DNA of 46,872 nt, taken from the NCBI GenBank assembly GCA_021324115.1, contig JAJPJS010000011.1, positions 1 to 46,872 of the forward strand, read 5' to 3'. The number at the start of each line of letters is the position of its first letter. Position 1 is the stretch's first letter. The position numbers and the translations under genes are program-made. Below are positions 35,002-42,356 of the stretch, piece by piece. The notes beneath the pieces were generated by a model. The model saw only the letters and a program-made list of their open reading frames with translations, made no database searches and was not told the origin of the DNA. The DNA comes from Nitrososphaerota archaeon. GTDB lineage: Archaea > Thermoproteota > Nitrososphaeria > Conexivisphaerales > DTJL01.

Positions 35002-36456
35002 ATGCAGGAAGAAACGACCCAGGAATTCGATACTGGCTACGCGAACCGAACCCTCTTGCTATTCGGCGGATTCGCCGTCTTCGTTATGTACGTGGAATCG
35101 ATGCTCACCCCATCCCTACCATCGATCGCAAGCGAATTCAACGTGTCCGCATCACAGGTTAGTCTCGTTCTTTCGATGTACATGGTCAGCGGCGTAGCAT
35201 TGAATCCGATCATAGGGAAGCTGGGGGACATATACGGTAAGAAGCGCATGTTCACCTACGTACTGATATTCTATGCATCTGCAGTGACCGTAACTGGCTT
35301 CTCACCAACCTTCTCGTTCCTTATTGTATCCAGAACCATCCAGGGAATCGGACTCACAATGTTTCCTCTAGCCATGAGTCTAGTCAGAGAGGAATTTCCG
35401 CGAAAGATGATACCGAGAGCACAGGGTATTCTCAGCGGCATGTTTGGCGCCGGCTTTGCCATAGGCTTGCCTCTTGGAGCATACCTTTCAAATGATTACG
35501 GCTGGAGGACGACCTATCATACCGCTCTTCCCTTTGCGATCCTCTTTGCGATACTTATTTCAACACGAGTCAGAGAATCAAGGTATCGAAGGCCTGACGC
35601 AAAGCTGGATTATCCCGGCTCCGTACTGCTTGCTTTGTCTCTGGCATCGATCGTGTTAGGATTATCGCTGGGACCGAATTGGGGGTGGACATCTTACCCG
35701 ATACTTTCACTTCTAGGTTTTGGTGTAGTGCTGCTGATTCCGCTGGTGCTTTGGGAGAGAAAGGCACCGGAACCTGTGCTGAACATGAAACTTCTCAGAC
35801 AAAGGAACGTTCTGAACGCCAATCTTGTTGTGTTGATCGCCGGGCTAGGAATGTTCCTGGCATTTCAGACAGTAGTTTACAGGCTGGAGTTGCCTCCGCC
35901 GGTGGGTAGCGGATTCGACATACTTTCGACCGGGCTGGCACTTGCACCAATCGCTCTGATAATGTTCGTGGTGGCTCCGATAGGCGGTGTGATCATTTCA
36001 AGGACGGGTGTCAAACCACTTAGCGTAGCAGGTTCGATCATAGGAAGTGTGGGATTCCTTCTTGCAGCCATGACCCCAAGCACGCAGTCGATAATCGTCC
36101 CAATGATAGTATTTGCCGCGGGCATAGCAACCCTGATGGTATCCACAGCCAATCTTCTTGTGCTTACGGTGGATCCAAGAGAAATGGGGCTAGCAACATC
36201 ATTGAACACGGTTTTCAGAACGCTCGGAAGTAGTCTGGGAGCACCGATAGCCGGGTCGCTCATAAGCACATTTACGACGTGGATACTCGTAGGATACATT
36301 AATGGAGTACCCTCCTTCTATTCTGCTCCCTCCACACTTTCATTTCAGTATTCATTCTACATAGCAGCGATACTGTTTCTGGTCGCAGGATTCCTTTCCC
36401 TCACGGCATCTGAGGTTCTTGGGAACAGAAGACAGAAGGCGGCATTTCCTGAATGA
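35002..36456 (+). CDS. MFS drug/proton antiporter, DHA2-like
   Basis: The 484-residue product has about fourteen hydrophobic segments, the DHA2 size. Motif A is GKLGDIYGKKRMF; the antiporter motif C region reads GILSGMFGAGFAIGLPLGAYL; SRTIQGIGLTMFPLAMSLVREEFP is typical of multidrug exporters. It would expel drugs, lipophilic acids or other toxic compounds in exchange for protons. Its ATG begins directly after the stop codon of the surface-protein gene, with no gap, so expression of the two is coupled. PadR control with an exporter target is well known in bacteria; the surface protein between them is the unusual part. Confidence 0.9.
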   Translation: MQEETTQEFDTGYANRTLLLFGGFAVFVMYVESMLTPSLPSIASEFNVSASQVSLVLSMYMVSGVALNPIIGKLGDIYGKKRMFTYVLIFYASAVTVTGFSPTFSFLIVSRTIQGIGLTMFPLAMSLVREEFPRKMIPRAQGILSGMFGAGFAIGLPLGAYLSNDYGWRTTYHTALPFAILFAILISTRVRESRYRRPDAKLDYPGSVLLALSLASIVLGLSLGPNWGWTSYPILSLLGFGVVLLIPLVLWERKAPEPVLNMKLLRQRNVLNANLVVLIAGLGMFLAFQTVVYRLELPPPVGSGFDILSTGLALAPIALIMFVVAPIGGVIISRTGVKPLSVAGSIIGSVGFLLAAMTPSTQSIIVPMIVFAAGIATLMVSTANLLVLTVDPREMGLATSLNTVFRTLGSSLGAPIAGSLISTFTTWILVGYINGVPSFYSAPSTLSFQYSFYIAAILFLVAGFLSLTASEVLGNRRQKAAFPE

Positions 36457-36523
36457 TATTTACTCGTCAAACATATTCTGAGCAGTCCCGATAATTCAAC
36501 GTAGGTGGAAGATACCATTTAAT

Positions 36524-37384
36524 TTACAGAATTATTCCGAGGGCAAGCAAAAGACCGAAGGTAAGATAGATCATCGAAGAAATTTCGACACCATGCAGCC
36601 ATCCTACCTTGCGTAAATTTCTGAATCCCAGGATGGCTACGGGGATTGACAGCAACGGAGTTAAGAGTTTAACCGATTCTGTGAACGCTGAGATGAGGAG
36701 CATCCATATGTAGGATGCAACAAGCATAAGTGCGAAAACCACTTCAGAGTAGCGCTTCCCGACCAGCACAGGTATAGTCCGCCTGCCTGCAGATTTGTCC
36801 TTATTCAGGTCCCTGATATTGTTCGCCAGGAGTATCATGGCCACAAGCAATGATAGTGGCACGGAAACGTAGTATACCAGAGGAACAATTTTACCAGAGC
36901 TCACGAATTCTGAAGCAACAACCTCAACGAGTCCCATGGTGATCCCAACGATCATTTCTCCAAAGGGAGTTTTAGAAAGTGGTAAAGGACCTTCGGAATA
37001 AATCACGCCGATCAGGAGTGCGATCCCTCCCAACAGAAGTAATATGAGGCCTCTGATAAGTATCAAGGGAATTGAAAGGAAAAACGCCAGCAGGTCCATC
37101 GTTATCCCGATCCAGAGTATCTGCCTCGGAGTCGATGTGCCATCCACAATTAATCCCGCAAAGCCATAAGACTTCGTTTTATCGATCCCCTTGACGTAGT
37201 CTCCATGCTCATTGAACACATTCGTGGCCATCTGCATCAAAATTGCGACGCCGAAGAAATCAATCCATAAGTAAGGATGGAAAATACCCAGTCTGAAGGC
37301 GATGCTTCCCCCTACACAGACAGGTACGAGGGTAGCAGATAGAGAAGGAATTCTGATGAGCGTGATAAAGTGTCCGAGCTTCAT
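36524..37384 (-). CDS. UbiA-family prenyltransferase, MenA-like
   Basis: The 286-residue membrane protein has about eight hydrophobic segments and both Asp-rich motifs of the family: NVFNEHGDYVKGID after helix 2 and NNIRDLNKDKSAGRRTIPVLVG after helix 6. The second one is close to that of 1,4-dihydroxy-2-naphthoate polyprenyltransferase, which attaches the isoprenoid tail in menaquinone synthesis; Thermoplasma makes menaquinone-like quinones. The first motif reads NEHGD where many have NDxxD. Heme O or lipid prenyltransferase roles are less likely. TTAAATTTAG lies about 24 bases before ATG 37384, so the mRNA is probably leaderless. Confidence 0.85.
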   Translation of the reverse strand: MKLGHFITLIRIPSLSATLVPVCVGGSIAFRLGIFHPYLWIDFFGVAILMQMATNVFNEHGDYVKGIDKTKSYGFAGLIVDGTSTPRQILWIGITMDLLAFFLSIPLILIRGLILLLLGGIALLIGVIYSEGPLPLSKTPFGEMIVGITMGLVEVVASEFVSSGKIVPLVYYVSVPLSLLVAMILLANNIRDLNKDKSAGRRTIPVLVGKRYSEVVFALMLVASYIWMLLISAFTESVKLLTPLLSIPVAILGFRNLRKVGWLHGVEISSMIYLTFGLLLALGIIL

Positions 37385-37564
37385 TACACGGGTACATTGA
37401 AAGCCTAAATTTAAGAATAAGAATGTGAATAAAATATGAAGTTGATCCCAAGCGACTCACATGATGTAAAAAAGACTTTGATAGCACGCATACGTCAAAA
37501 ATAATCATACTGGGAAGTAATAGAGGCCGAATTGAAAAAATGATTACAGTTTTTCTCCGTGAAT

Positions 37565-37993
37565 TTACTTTGTTACAGATACAAGTGCGGATAGCCTTTC
37601 TTTCAACGTGTTGATGCGAGATGAATATGGCTCCAGCTTCTGCTTCTCTGCCTTCGAGATATCTTCCATGTATGATACGAAGCCCTCCATTTCGTTCAGC
37701 ATGTCGTCTATCCTCGACACACTCTTTCCACCGAACCAGGGATACCAGTCCATTTCACTCTTGCTCTTATCGGTGAGAGCATATCTTCCGTCTTCCTGTT
37801 TCTTTATGTAACCATCTTTTTCGAGTTCACCTAGGAGAGGATATACCGACCCGGGCGAAGGTCTCCACCAACCCTGGCTCTGAAGTTCTATTTCATCCAT
37901 TATCTCGGCACCAGTTTTAGGTGCTGAACTCAGAATAGACAGGACCCAGATGCGTAGCCCTCTATGCCTTCGGAACATATGGTGTTTCCACAT
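37565..37993 (-). CDS. PadR-family transcriptional regulator, second copy
   Basis: The 142-residue product has the PadR pattern: GLRIWVLSILSSAPKTGAEIMDEIELQSQGWWRPSPGSVYPLLGELEKDGYIKKQEDGRYALTDKSK, then a helical tail rich in Glu and Lys. It starts with ATG 37993; ATG 37978 is a possible alternative. The promoter region just before it carries tandem inverted repeats (37997-38027), so it likely represses itself. The UbiA-family gene lies 180 bases downstream on the same strand with its own TATA-like box and may or may not be its target. Confidence 0.9.
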   Translation of the reverse strand: MWKHHMFRRHRGLRIWVLSILSSAPKTGAEIMDEIELQSQGWWRPSPGSVYPLLGELEKDGYIKKQEDGRYALTDKSKSEMDWYPWFGGKSVSRIDDMLNEMEGFVSYMEDISKAEKQKLEPYSSRINTLKERLSALVSVTK

Positions 37994-37996
37994 ATC

Positions 37997-38027
37997 TATC
38001 GGAATACCGATATCGAAATACCGATAT
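37997..38027. promoter_or_regulatory. Tandem inverted repeats, likely operators of the second PadR
   Basis: TATCGG 37997-38002 pairs with CCGATA 38007-38012, and ATATCG 38010-38015 pairs with CGATAT 38022-38027. The 11-base word AATACCGATAT occurs twice, 14 bases apart. The block covers the minus-strand TATA-like TTTATATCGG and the expected start of transcription, up to the base before the start codon region. Confidence 0.6.
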
Positions 38028-38072
38028 AAACGTTGCTAAAATACTTGAAACGATACAACAAACACCAAAAAC

Positions 38073-38371
38073 GTAGGTGCGTGCCGGCCGTAGCCCTCCT
38101 TCTGTTTTAGGCAGGATTCGGCTAAGAGGTCTACCCGGACCTCAGGCAGGAACTTCATTGGCCCCGTTTGACCTTGCTCCGCGTGGGTTGGCCGTTTCAC
38201 CCCGTACATGGACGACCTCCGGCAAAGCCTTCATCGCATTTGCCCAGACGGGTATCGTTTCTGTTCCATTGCCGACGGTCTCCCGTCACGCTTCTCAACG
38301 TCACGCATCCTGCGCGGAGGGAGGAGCTTCCTCAGGCTGTACCCGGCGCCTGCCCACCGGCTCGCACCCAG
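38073..38371 (-). ncRNA. rnpB: RNase P RNA, archaeal type
   Basis: About 300 bases of GC-rich sequence carry RNase P RNA hallmarks on the minus strand: GAGGAAGCTCC at 38333-38323, ACAGAAA at 38264-38258, and the 3' part TAGCCGAATCCTGCC followed by ACAGAA near 38100. The ends pair as helix P1: GGTGCG at 38368-38363 with CGCACC at 38081-38076, then GCCGG with CCGGC. A T5 run follows at 38071-38067. This is the catalytic RNA that trims tRNA 5' leaders. Ends are estimates from P1, the T-run and the TATA box about 25 bases upstream. Open frames that cross it are shadows. Confidence 0.88.
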
Positions 38372-38390
38372 ATTATACGCGGACAAGGCG

Positions 38391-38400
38391 GATTTAAAGG
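38391..38400 (-). promoter_or_regulatory. TATA box for RNase P RNA
   Basis: On the minus strand CCTTTAAATC is centred about 25 bases before the P1-defined 5' end, in the gap after the Tsr3 stop codon. Confidence 0.55.
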
Positions 38401-38431
38401 TTGGAGGATAAAACCCTGCTTCCGGAATGGC

Positions 38432-38974
38432 TCATTGCTTGGCCACGATCCGTCCTTCCATTATCTGTTTTTGCGCCTTTATCACTTCAGTATGCGTCAT
38501 ACAATGCGCATATGATTCGAGATACGCTCCGTTGAGCTGAAAAAACGTTCCCCCCCACCTGAAAGGCTCCAAGATCAGGTGAGATTCGTCATAGTATCCC
38601 GTTATGTATAGTGCAGCACCAATAGCTTCTGCCGTCGAAAGCTTGCAGGGTGTACCAAAATTTGTTGGGTTTGCAGCGATAAGGTATGGGAGTGCCCGTC
38701 TCTTGTGTTCGGGCCATCTGACCTTTCTGAAGGTAGAGTCGACGAGCTTCCAGCTTCCATCAACTGCGACCAACCCCTCTCTGTCGATCGTCCTTCTATC
38801 TTCGGCCGAAAGAGCATAAGTAGCAAACGGGTCGAGCAGTAACCCTCTTCTGGTTTTGTATGAAAAACCAACCAGACCGAACTTTTTCAGTTTGACCGCA
38901 GTACATTTTGTGGGGTCGTCCTGGTGCAGATGCATTATGTTTACAGATACACCAATTCTTTTGACTTGCTCCAC
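38432..38974 (-). CDS. tsr3: Tsr3-like rRNA aminocarboxypropyltransferase
   Basis: The product matches the Tsr3 (DUF367) family: HLHQDDPTKCTAVKLKKFGLV near the start, RGLLLDPFATYALSAEDR, VAVDGSWKLVD and RALPYLIAANPTNFGTPCKLSTAEAIGAALY. Tsr3 transfers the aminocarboxypropyl group of S-adenosylmethionine to a modified uridine in small-subunit rRNA, near the decoding site. GTG 38974 is preferred over TTG 38998, because TTTTAAGT lies about 25 bases before it and the family usually has a short N-terminus; this gives 180 residues. It is divergent from the Lrp-domain gene and lies upstream of RNase P RNA, so translation and RNA processing genes cluster here. Confidence 0.88.
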   Translation of the reverse strand: MEQVKRIGVSVNIMHLHQDDPTKCTAVKLKKFGLVGFSYKTRRGLLLDPFATYALSAEDRRTIDREGLVAVDGSWKLVDSTFRKVRWPEHKRRALPYLIAANPTNFGTPCKLSTAEAIGAALYITGYYDESHLILEPFRWGGTFFQLNGAYLESYAHCMTHTEVIKAQKQIMEGRIVAKQ

Positions 38975-39009
38975 AGCACACACCAACCCCCCAAACACTT
39001 AAAACCTTG

Positions 39010-39016
39010 TTATAAG
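39010..39016 (+). promoter_or_regulatory. TATA box for the Lrp-domain gene
   Basis: TTATAAG lies about 24 bases before ATG 39036, implying a leaderless mRNA. Confidence 0.5.
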
Positions 39017-39035
39017 GACGTAAGTGTGAAGAAAC

Positions 39036-39269
39036 ATGGCCAAGGCATTCGTGCTTATCAATGCCGATCTGGGGGCCGAGGACGAGCTCGTAAGTGAGCT
39101 GAAGAAGATTCAGAATGTTACAGAGGTATATGTGGTGTATGGCGTGTATGATCTGATAGCCAAAGTCGAGTCTGATGATATGGAGAAGGTTAAGGAAACA
39201 ATAACATGGCATATACGTAGACTGGAAAAGGTCAGGTCCACCCTGACGATGATAGTGGTAGAAGAGTGA
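39036..39269 (+). CDS. Stand-alone Lrp/AsnC ligand-binding (RAM) domain protein
   Basis: The 77-residue product is only the effector domain of Lrp/AsnC regulators: AFVLINADLGAEDELVSELKKIQNVTEVYVVYGVYDLIAKVESDDMEKVKETI. It has the beta-alpha-beta-beta-alpha-beta pattern and the G-x-Y-D loop where amino acids bind, but no helix-turn-helix. Such single-domain proteins form octamers or pair with full-length Lrp proteins and are common in archaea; they may sense amino acids. It lies 94 bases before tiaS on the same strand, though tiaS has its own TATA box. Confidence 0.92.
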   Translation: MAKAFVLINADLGAEDELVSELKKIQNVTEVYVVYGVYDLIAKVESDDMEKVKETITWHIRRLEKVRSTLTMIVVEE

Positions 39270-39330
39270 AATCCAGGCCGGTCTAAAGTTTCAAACACCT
39301 AAATTCGAATATTTCCTTTTCTGCATGAAG

Positions 39331-39341
39331 TTATAAAAAGC
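39331..39341 (+). promoter_or_regulatory. TATA box for tiaS
   Basis: GTTATAAAAAG is centred about 27 bases before ATG 39364. Confidence 0.5.
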
Positions 39342-39363
39342 TCGAGTATCCACATGGCGGAAC

Positions 39364-40644
39364 ATGCCACGGCTGCTCCATGTGGGTCTGGATGACACAG
39401 ATTCCAAAAAAGCGATGTGCACAACCTACGTGACAGCAGTCATACTGGACGAACTCAAAAACATGGGTTTTCCTGCAGCAGAACCACCAAAACTCATCAG
39501 GCTGAATCCAAACTGCCCTTACAAAACGAGGGGGAATGCAGCTCTTTCATTCTCTTTAATGGTGGAAACCGATGAAGTACATATCATCAAGGATGTAGTG
39601 CTCGCCAAGGTCAGGGAGTTGGCAGACCTTGAAGAGCGTGGGACCGACCCGGGTGTCGTATTTCTTACTGGCAGAATTCCTGCATCCCTTGCAGAGTTTT
39701 CCACCAAGGCCGTAAAGGAAATGGTTACAATGAAGGAAGCCCTGGATTTGGCAAAGAGTATAGGTGCCGAAGTGCATCGATTCAAGTATGGAAGGGGCGT
39801 CATAGGGGCACTTGCAGCCATAGGCAACAAATTCGATAACGGTTTCACGTACGAACTCACAGCATACAGAACAAAGGTGCACTGGGGTACGCCCAGGAGC
39901 ATAGACCGGACTTCCGTATTCGAGATGGATACGAAGACGAGGCCCTACACGTTCGACAATGTGGACTACACAACAGGGGAAGTAAGGATAATGCCACACA
40001 CACCATGCCCCGTGTATCTGGGCATAAGGGGAACCGACCCGGCCGTGGTCGAGAGTGCTTTGAAGATGCTGAGGCTGGAGGAACCCGTTGAGAGGTTTGT
40101 ACTGTATCGCACGAACCAGGGAACGGACGCGCATTTGGCCGATGTAAAAATTTCAGACGCCAAAGTGTACTCTTCGGTCAGGATTAGGGGTCTGGTTAGT
40201 AGCGCGCCGTCAACGATCAGGGGAGGACATGTACTGTTCAGGTTGAGGGATCAAACGGGTCAAATAGACTGTGCAGCCTACGAGCCCACCAAGCATTTCA
40301 GGAAACTTGTGCTGGAGTTAGTGCCAGGCGATAATGTTACAGTTTACGGCTCCGTAAAGAAGCATCGGGGCCTGTCCAAGACCATCAATTTGGAAAAATT
40401 CGAGCTTATGAAGGCTGCCACGGTTACAAGTACTGTATCTCCCAAATGCCCTAGGTGTGGAAAGACCATGAAGAGCGAGGGCAGAAATAAAGGGTATCAG
40501 TGCCCAAGATGTAAATTCAGAGACCCCCTCGCAAGACCAACGGTTGTCGAGTTGAGCCGCAGAATAAAGCCGGGCCTCTATACCGTGTCACCTCGTGCGA
40601 GACGACACCTAAGCAAACCCGGTGAATCTGTCTACGTTATCTGA
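39364..40644 (+). CDS. tiaS: tRNA(Ile2) 2-agmatinylcytidine synthetase TiaS
   Basis: TiaS attaches agmatine to C34 of the CAU-anticodon tRNA-Ile so that it reads AUA; it is essential and found only in archaea. The 426-residue product has the full set: the ATP/phosphate motif HVGLDDTDSKKAMCTTY at the start, the RLNPNCPYKTRGNAA motif, the central FLD-like and ferredoxin-like region with GRGVIGALAAIGN, an OB fold around residues 275-345 (RIRGLVSSAPSTIRGGHVLFRLRD, IDCAAYEPTKHFRKL) and a C-terminal zinc ribbon CPRCGKTMKSEG...CPRCKF. It is followed 60 bases later by a tRNA-Met gene that has the CAT anticodon. Confidence 0.96.
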   Translation: MPRLLHVGLDDTDSKKAMCTTYVTAVILDELKNMGFPAAEPPKLIRLNPNCPYKTRGNAALSFSLMVETDEVHIIKDVVLAKVRELADLEERGTDPGVVFLTGRIPASLAEFSTKAVKEMVTMKEALDLAKSIGAEVHRFKYGRGVIGALAAIGNKFDNGFTYELTAYRTKVHWGTPRSIDRTSVFEMDTKTRPYTFDNVDYTTGEVRIMPHTPCPVYLGIRGTDPAVVESALKMLRLEEPVERFVLYRTNQGTDAHLADVKISDAKVYSSVRIRGLVSSAPSTIRGGHVLFRLRDQTGQIDCAAYEPTKHFRKLVLELVPGDNVTVYGSVKKHRGLSKTINLEKFELMKAATVTSTVSPKCPRCGKTMKSEGRNKGYQCPRCKFRDPLARPTVVELSRRIKPGLYTVSPRARRHLSKPGESVYVI

Positions 40645-40656
40645 TGTCCTAGCAAA

Positions 40657-40666
40657 CGTTTTATAT
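40657..40666 (+). promoter_or_regulatory. TATA box for tRNA-Met
   Basis: CGTTTTATATGG lies about 40 bases before the mature 5' end, leaving a short leader for RNase P to trim. Confidence 0.45.
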
Positions 40667-40703
40667 GGACTAAAGTCGGGAATTTGACGCTGTTCTCTCT
40701 TGT

Positions 40704-40796
40704 AGCGCGGTGGGGAAGCCAGGCCTATCCCGGCGGGCTCATAAGTAACACTGAGAGACCCGCAGAGCGGTCGTTCAAATCGACCCCGCGCTACCA
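40704..40796 (+). tRNA. tRNA-Met (CAT), probably initiator, with intron
   Basis: The cloverleaf is complete: acceptor AGCGCGG with CCGCGCT, D stem GGGA with TCCC, anticodon stem GCGGG with CCCGC, T stem GGTCG with CGACC, then A73 and an encoded CCA at 40794-40796. Anticodon CAT is at 40740-40742. A1-U72 as first pair and three G-C pairs next to the loop are marks of archaeal initiator tRNA. A 14-base intron at 40744-40757 interrupts the anticodon loop after position 37. Confidence 0.93.
40744..40757 (+). other. tRNA intron at position 37/38 with bulge-helix-bulge site
   Basis: CTCA of the anticodon loop (40738-40741) pairs with TGAG of the intron (40752-40755), giving the 4-bp central helix between two 3-base bulges (TAA and AGA). 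The archaeal splicing endonuclease cuts within those bulges, removing 14 bases. Confidence 0.8.
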
Positions 40797-41568
40797 GTCA
40801 AGCTCTCAGAAATTGTTTTGCTTCAACAATCATTCACTGGAATAGACCAAATAGCGTGATGGAGAAAGAGCCGTGTTTGGGTCTTTTCCACCCTATACCG
40901 TCATCATTAACCAAACGTTGGCTTATCAGAGCTACTTATTGGAAGGCGAAAGCCCTTGAATACATCAGCCATATTACAGTCGGACGTATATCTTTCTGAA
41001 GGGAAGTTGAAGGCACGATTGAAAAGCCTCCGAGGAGGGAGTTACAAGCCTGAACCAGACTTCGGTTAGAAGCAAATAAGAGTAATCAAGAGTGCGTGCA
41101 CCGGATACTTTTCTAGGCCTAAAATAAGGGTAAGCAAGCGAGCCTTTCACTGCATCATCTAATAAGGGGTTACGAGCGTAAAACTAATGCGACAGGGGAA
41201 ACATACAAAGAGTATAAACTATGAACGCAAGAGAATATGCTCTTATTGCAGTGAAAGAATTTTGAGGTCACGGTCGTGGATCACTTCTATGAGAGATGAC
41301 GCAGCCCGAAACATAAAATATAGCCGTGAAATCCTACAGAGATTGCTAGAAAGGTGGTTGCAACAGACGAAGAACTCGTTTCTGAATTATCACCCGGAAC
41401 ATATTCTGCAAACATCAAGTTCAGGATCATTTAATATCAGATAACAATAGGGGAAATCCAAACCCCTTCGGGACAAGAAATATACCAAACAGCCACAATT
41501 GCACCTGCGGTAGGTGTAGAAGTCCTAATGAGGATTGATTATTCTTTGACAAAAGGGATGAACTTCAG
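40797..41568 (+). other. Gene-poor stretch, possibly with a decayed gene
   Basis: No confident gene is present in about 770 bases. An open frame at 41187-41444 gives 85 residues with a CSYC but matches nothing known. A different frame, 41325-41568, reads protein-like (KVVATDEELVSELSPG, then QTPSGQEIYQTATIAPAV) but is cut by a TAA near 41432; a third frame at 41221 opens MNAREYALIAVKEF and stops. This mix suggests a degraded reading frame or chance. Confidence 0.25.
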
Positions 41569-41997
41569 ATGAGTACTACAACAAACACATCTGAAGGCAC
41601 AGCGGAACTAAAAGACCTAATTACGAGGTTGACCAACGAACATCGGCAAATCCTTTCGCAGGCGAATGAGCTGGAATCTTGCTTATCGAATCCTTTGAAT
41701 GTACAGATTCTGGAAAAGCCAACCACTGACATGTATGACAAGCTTGGAGAACATATGCTGATAGAAGAATCCGAACTGTATCCGAAAATAGTGGAGCTAG
41801 GCATGTTCGACGAGACAATAAGTGGCATAATGCAGCAACACCACGATCTAACTGCCGAACTGAATAGAATGAGGTCATCACTTCGACTCAATGACTTTAA
41901 AGAATTCAGATCGTCTCTCAAAAGATTGAAACAGATTTTGATGCCCCATCAATCAGCGGAAGAAGTCAAAGTGTTCCCCTTATTGAATTCCTACTGA
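41569..41997 (+). CDS. Hemerythrin HHE-domain protein
   Basis: The 142-residue helical bundle has the HHE cation-binding pattern: EHRQIL in helix 1, GEHMLIEESELYPKI in helix 2 with His and Glu, MQQHHDLTAELNRM in helix 3, and LMPHQSAEEVKVFPLL in helix 4. It should bind a diiron or other dimetal centre and may store or sense oxygen, or handle nitric oxide or iron. ATG 41569 is used. The helix-4 region has the HxxxE spacing of the family. It converges on the zinc-finger gene and has no obvious operon partner. Confidence 0.9.
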   Translation: MSTTTNTSEGTAELKDLITRLTNEHRQILSQANELESCLSNPLNVQILEKPTTDMYDKLGEHMLIEESELYPKIVELGMFDETISGIMQQHHDLTAELNRMRSSLRLNDFKEFRSSLKRLKQILMPHQSAEEVKVFPLLNSY

Positions 41998-42023
41998 TGC
42001 GCATTTACACTATCACGAGATTG

Positions 42024-42290
42024 TCAGTTTCCTTTCCTTGCATTGGGCACCTGTTGTACGACCGGCATACTCTGGCGTTCTTCATTTCTTAGTGTTAGTT
42101 TGAATATACCATTTTCGACCGTCCAGTCTCCAGACTTCGGTAAGAGTCTATGGCAGCAACTGCAGCTGAACATATTTTCCGGGTGTTCACTCTGCAGATG
42201 ACCGTCCAGGTCAGATCTATCCGTGAATTTGGCGCCGCAAAAGCATTCGAATCTTTCCTTATTCTGTACTTGAATCTCGCTATTTCCCAT
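42024..42290 (-). CDS. Small zinc-finger protein
   Basis: ATG 42290 is preferred over TTG 42296. The 88-residue product has a C2H2-like finger, Cys16-x-Cys18-x12-His31-x4-His36, followed by Cys43, Cys45 and Cys46 in MFSCSCCHRLLPKSGDW that could complete a second metal site. The Cys-x-Cys spacing is one residue shorter than usual for a C2H2 finger. The rest is polar and has no recognised domain. A TATA-like TTATAAC lies just upstream (about 42304-42310). It lies in tandem, about 70 bases upstream on the minus strand convention, before nothing else; the E1 gene ends 60 bases away on the other side and is read toward it. Confidence 0.65.
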   Translation of the reverse strand: MGNSEIQVQNKERFECFCGAKFTDRSDLDGHLQSEHPENMFSCSCCHRLLPKSGDWTVENGIFKLTLRNEERQSMPVVQQVPNARKGN

Positions 42291-42356
42291 ATTCAATCGT
42301 CTGTTATAAATTAAAAGAACCGAATTAATATTATCCCGAAGGTCTTCTGGTATATC

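Noticed and set aside
38077-38515. Overlapping plus-strand frames of 67-115 codons across this stretch
   Set aside because: They lie over the RNase P RNA, whose GC-rich structure opens frames by chance; composition is Pro/Arg/Ser rich without domain pattern.
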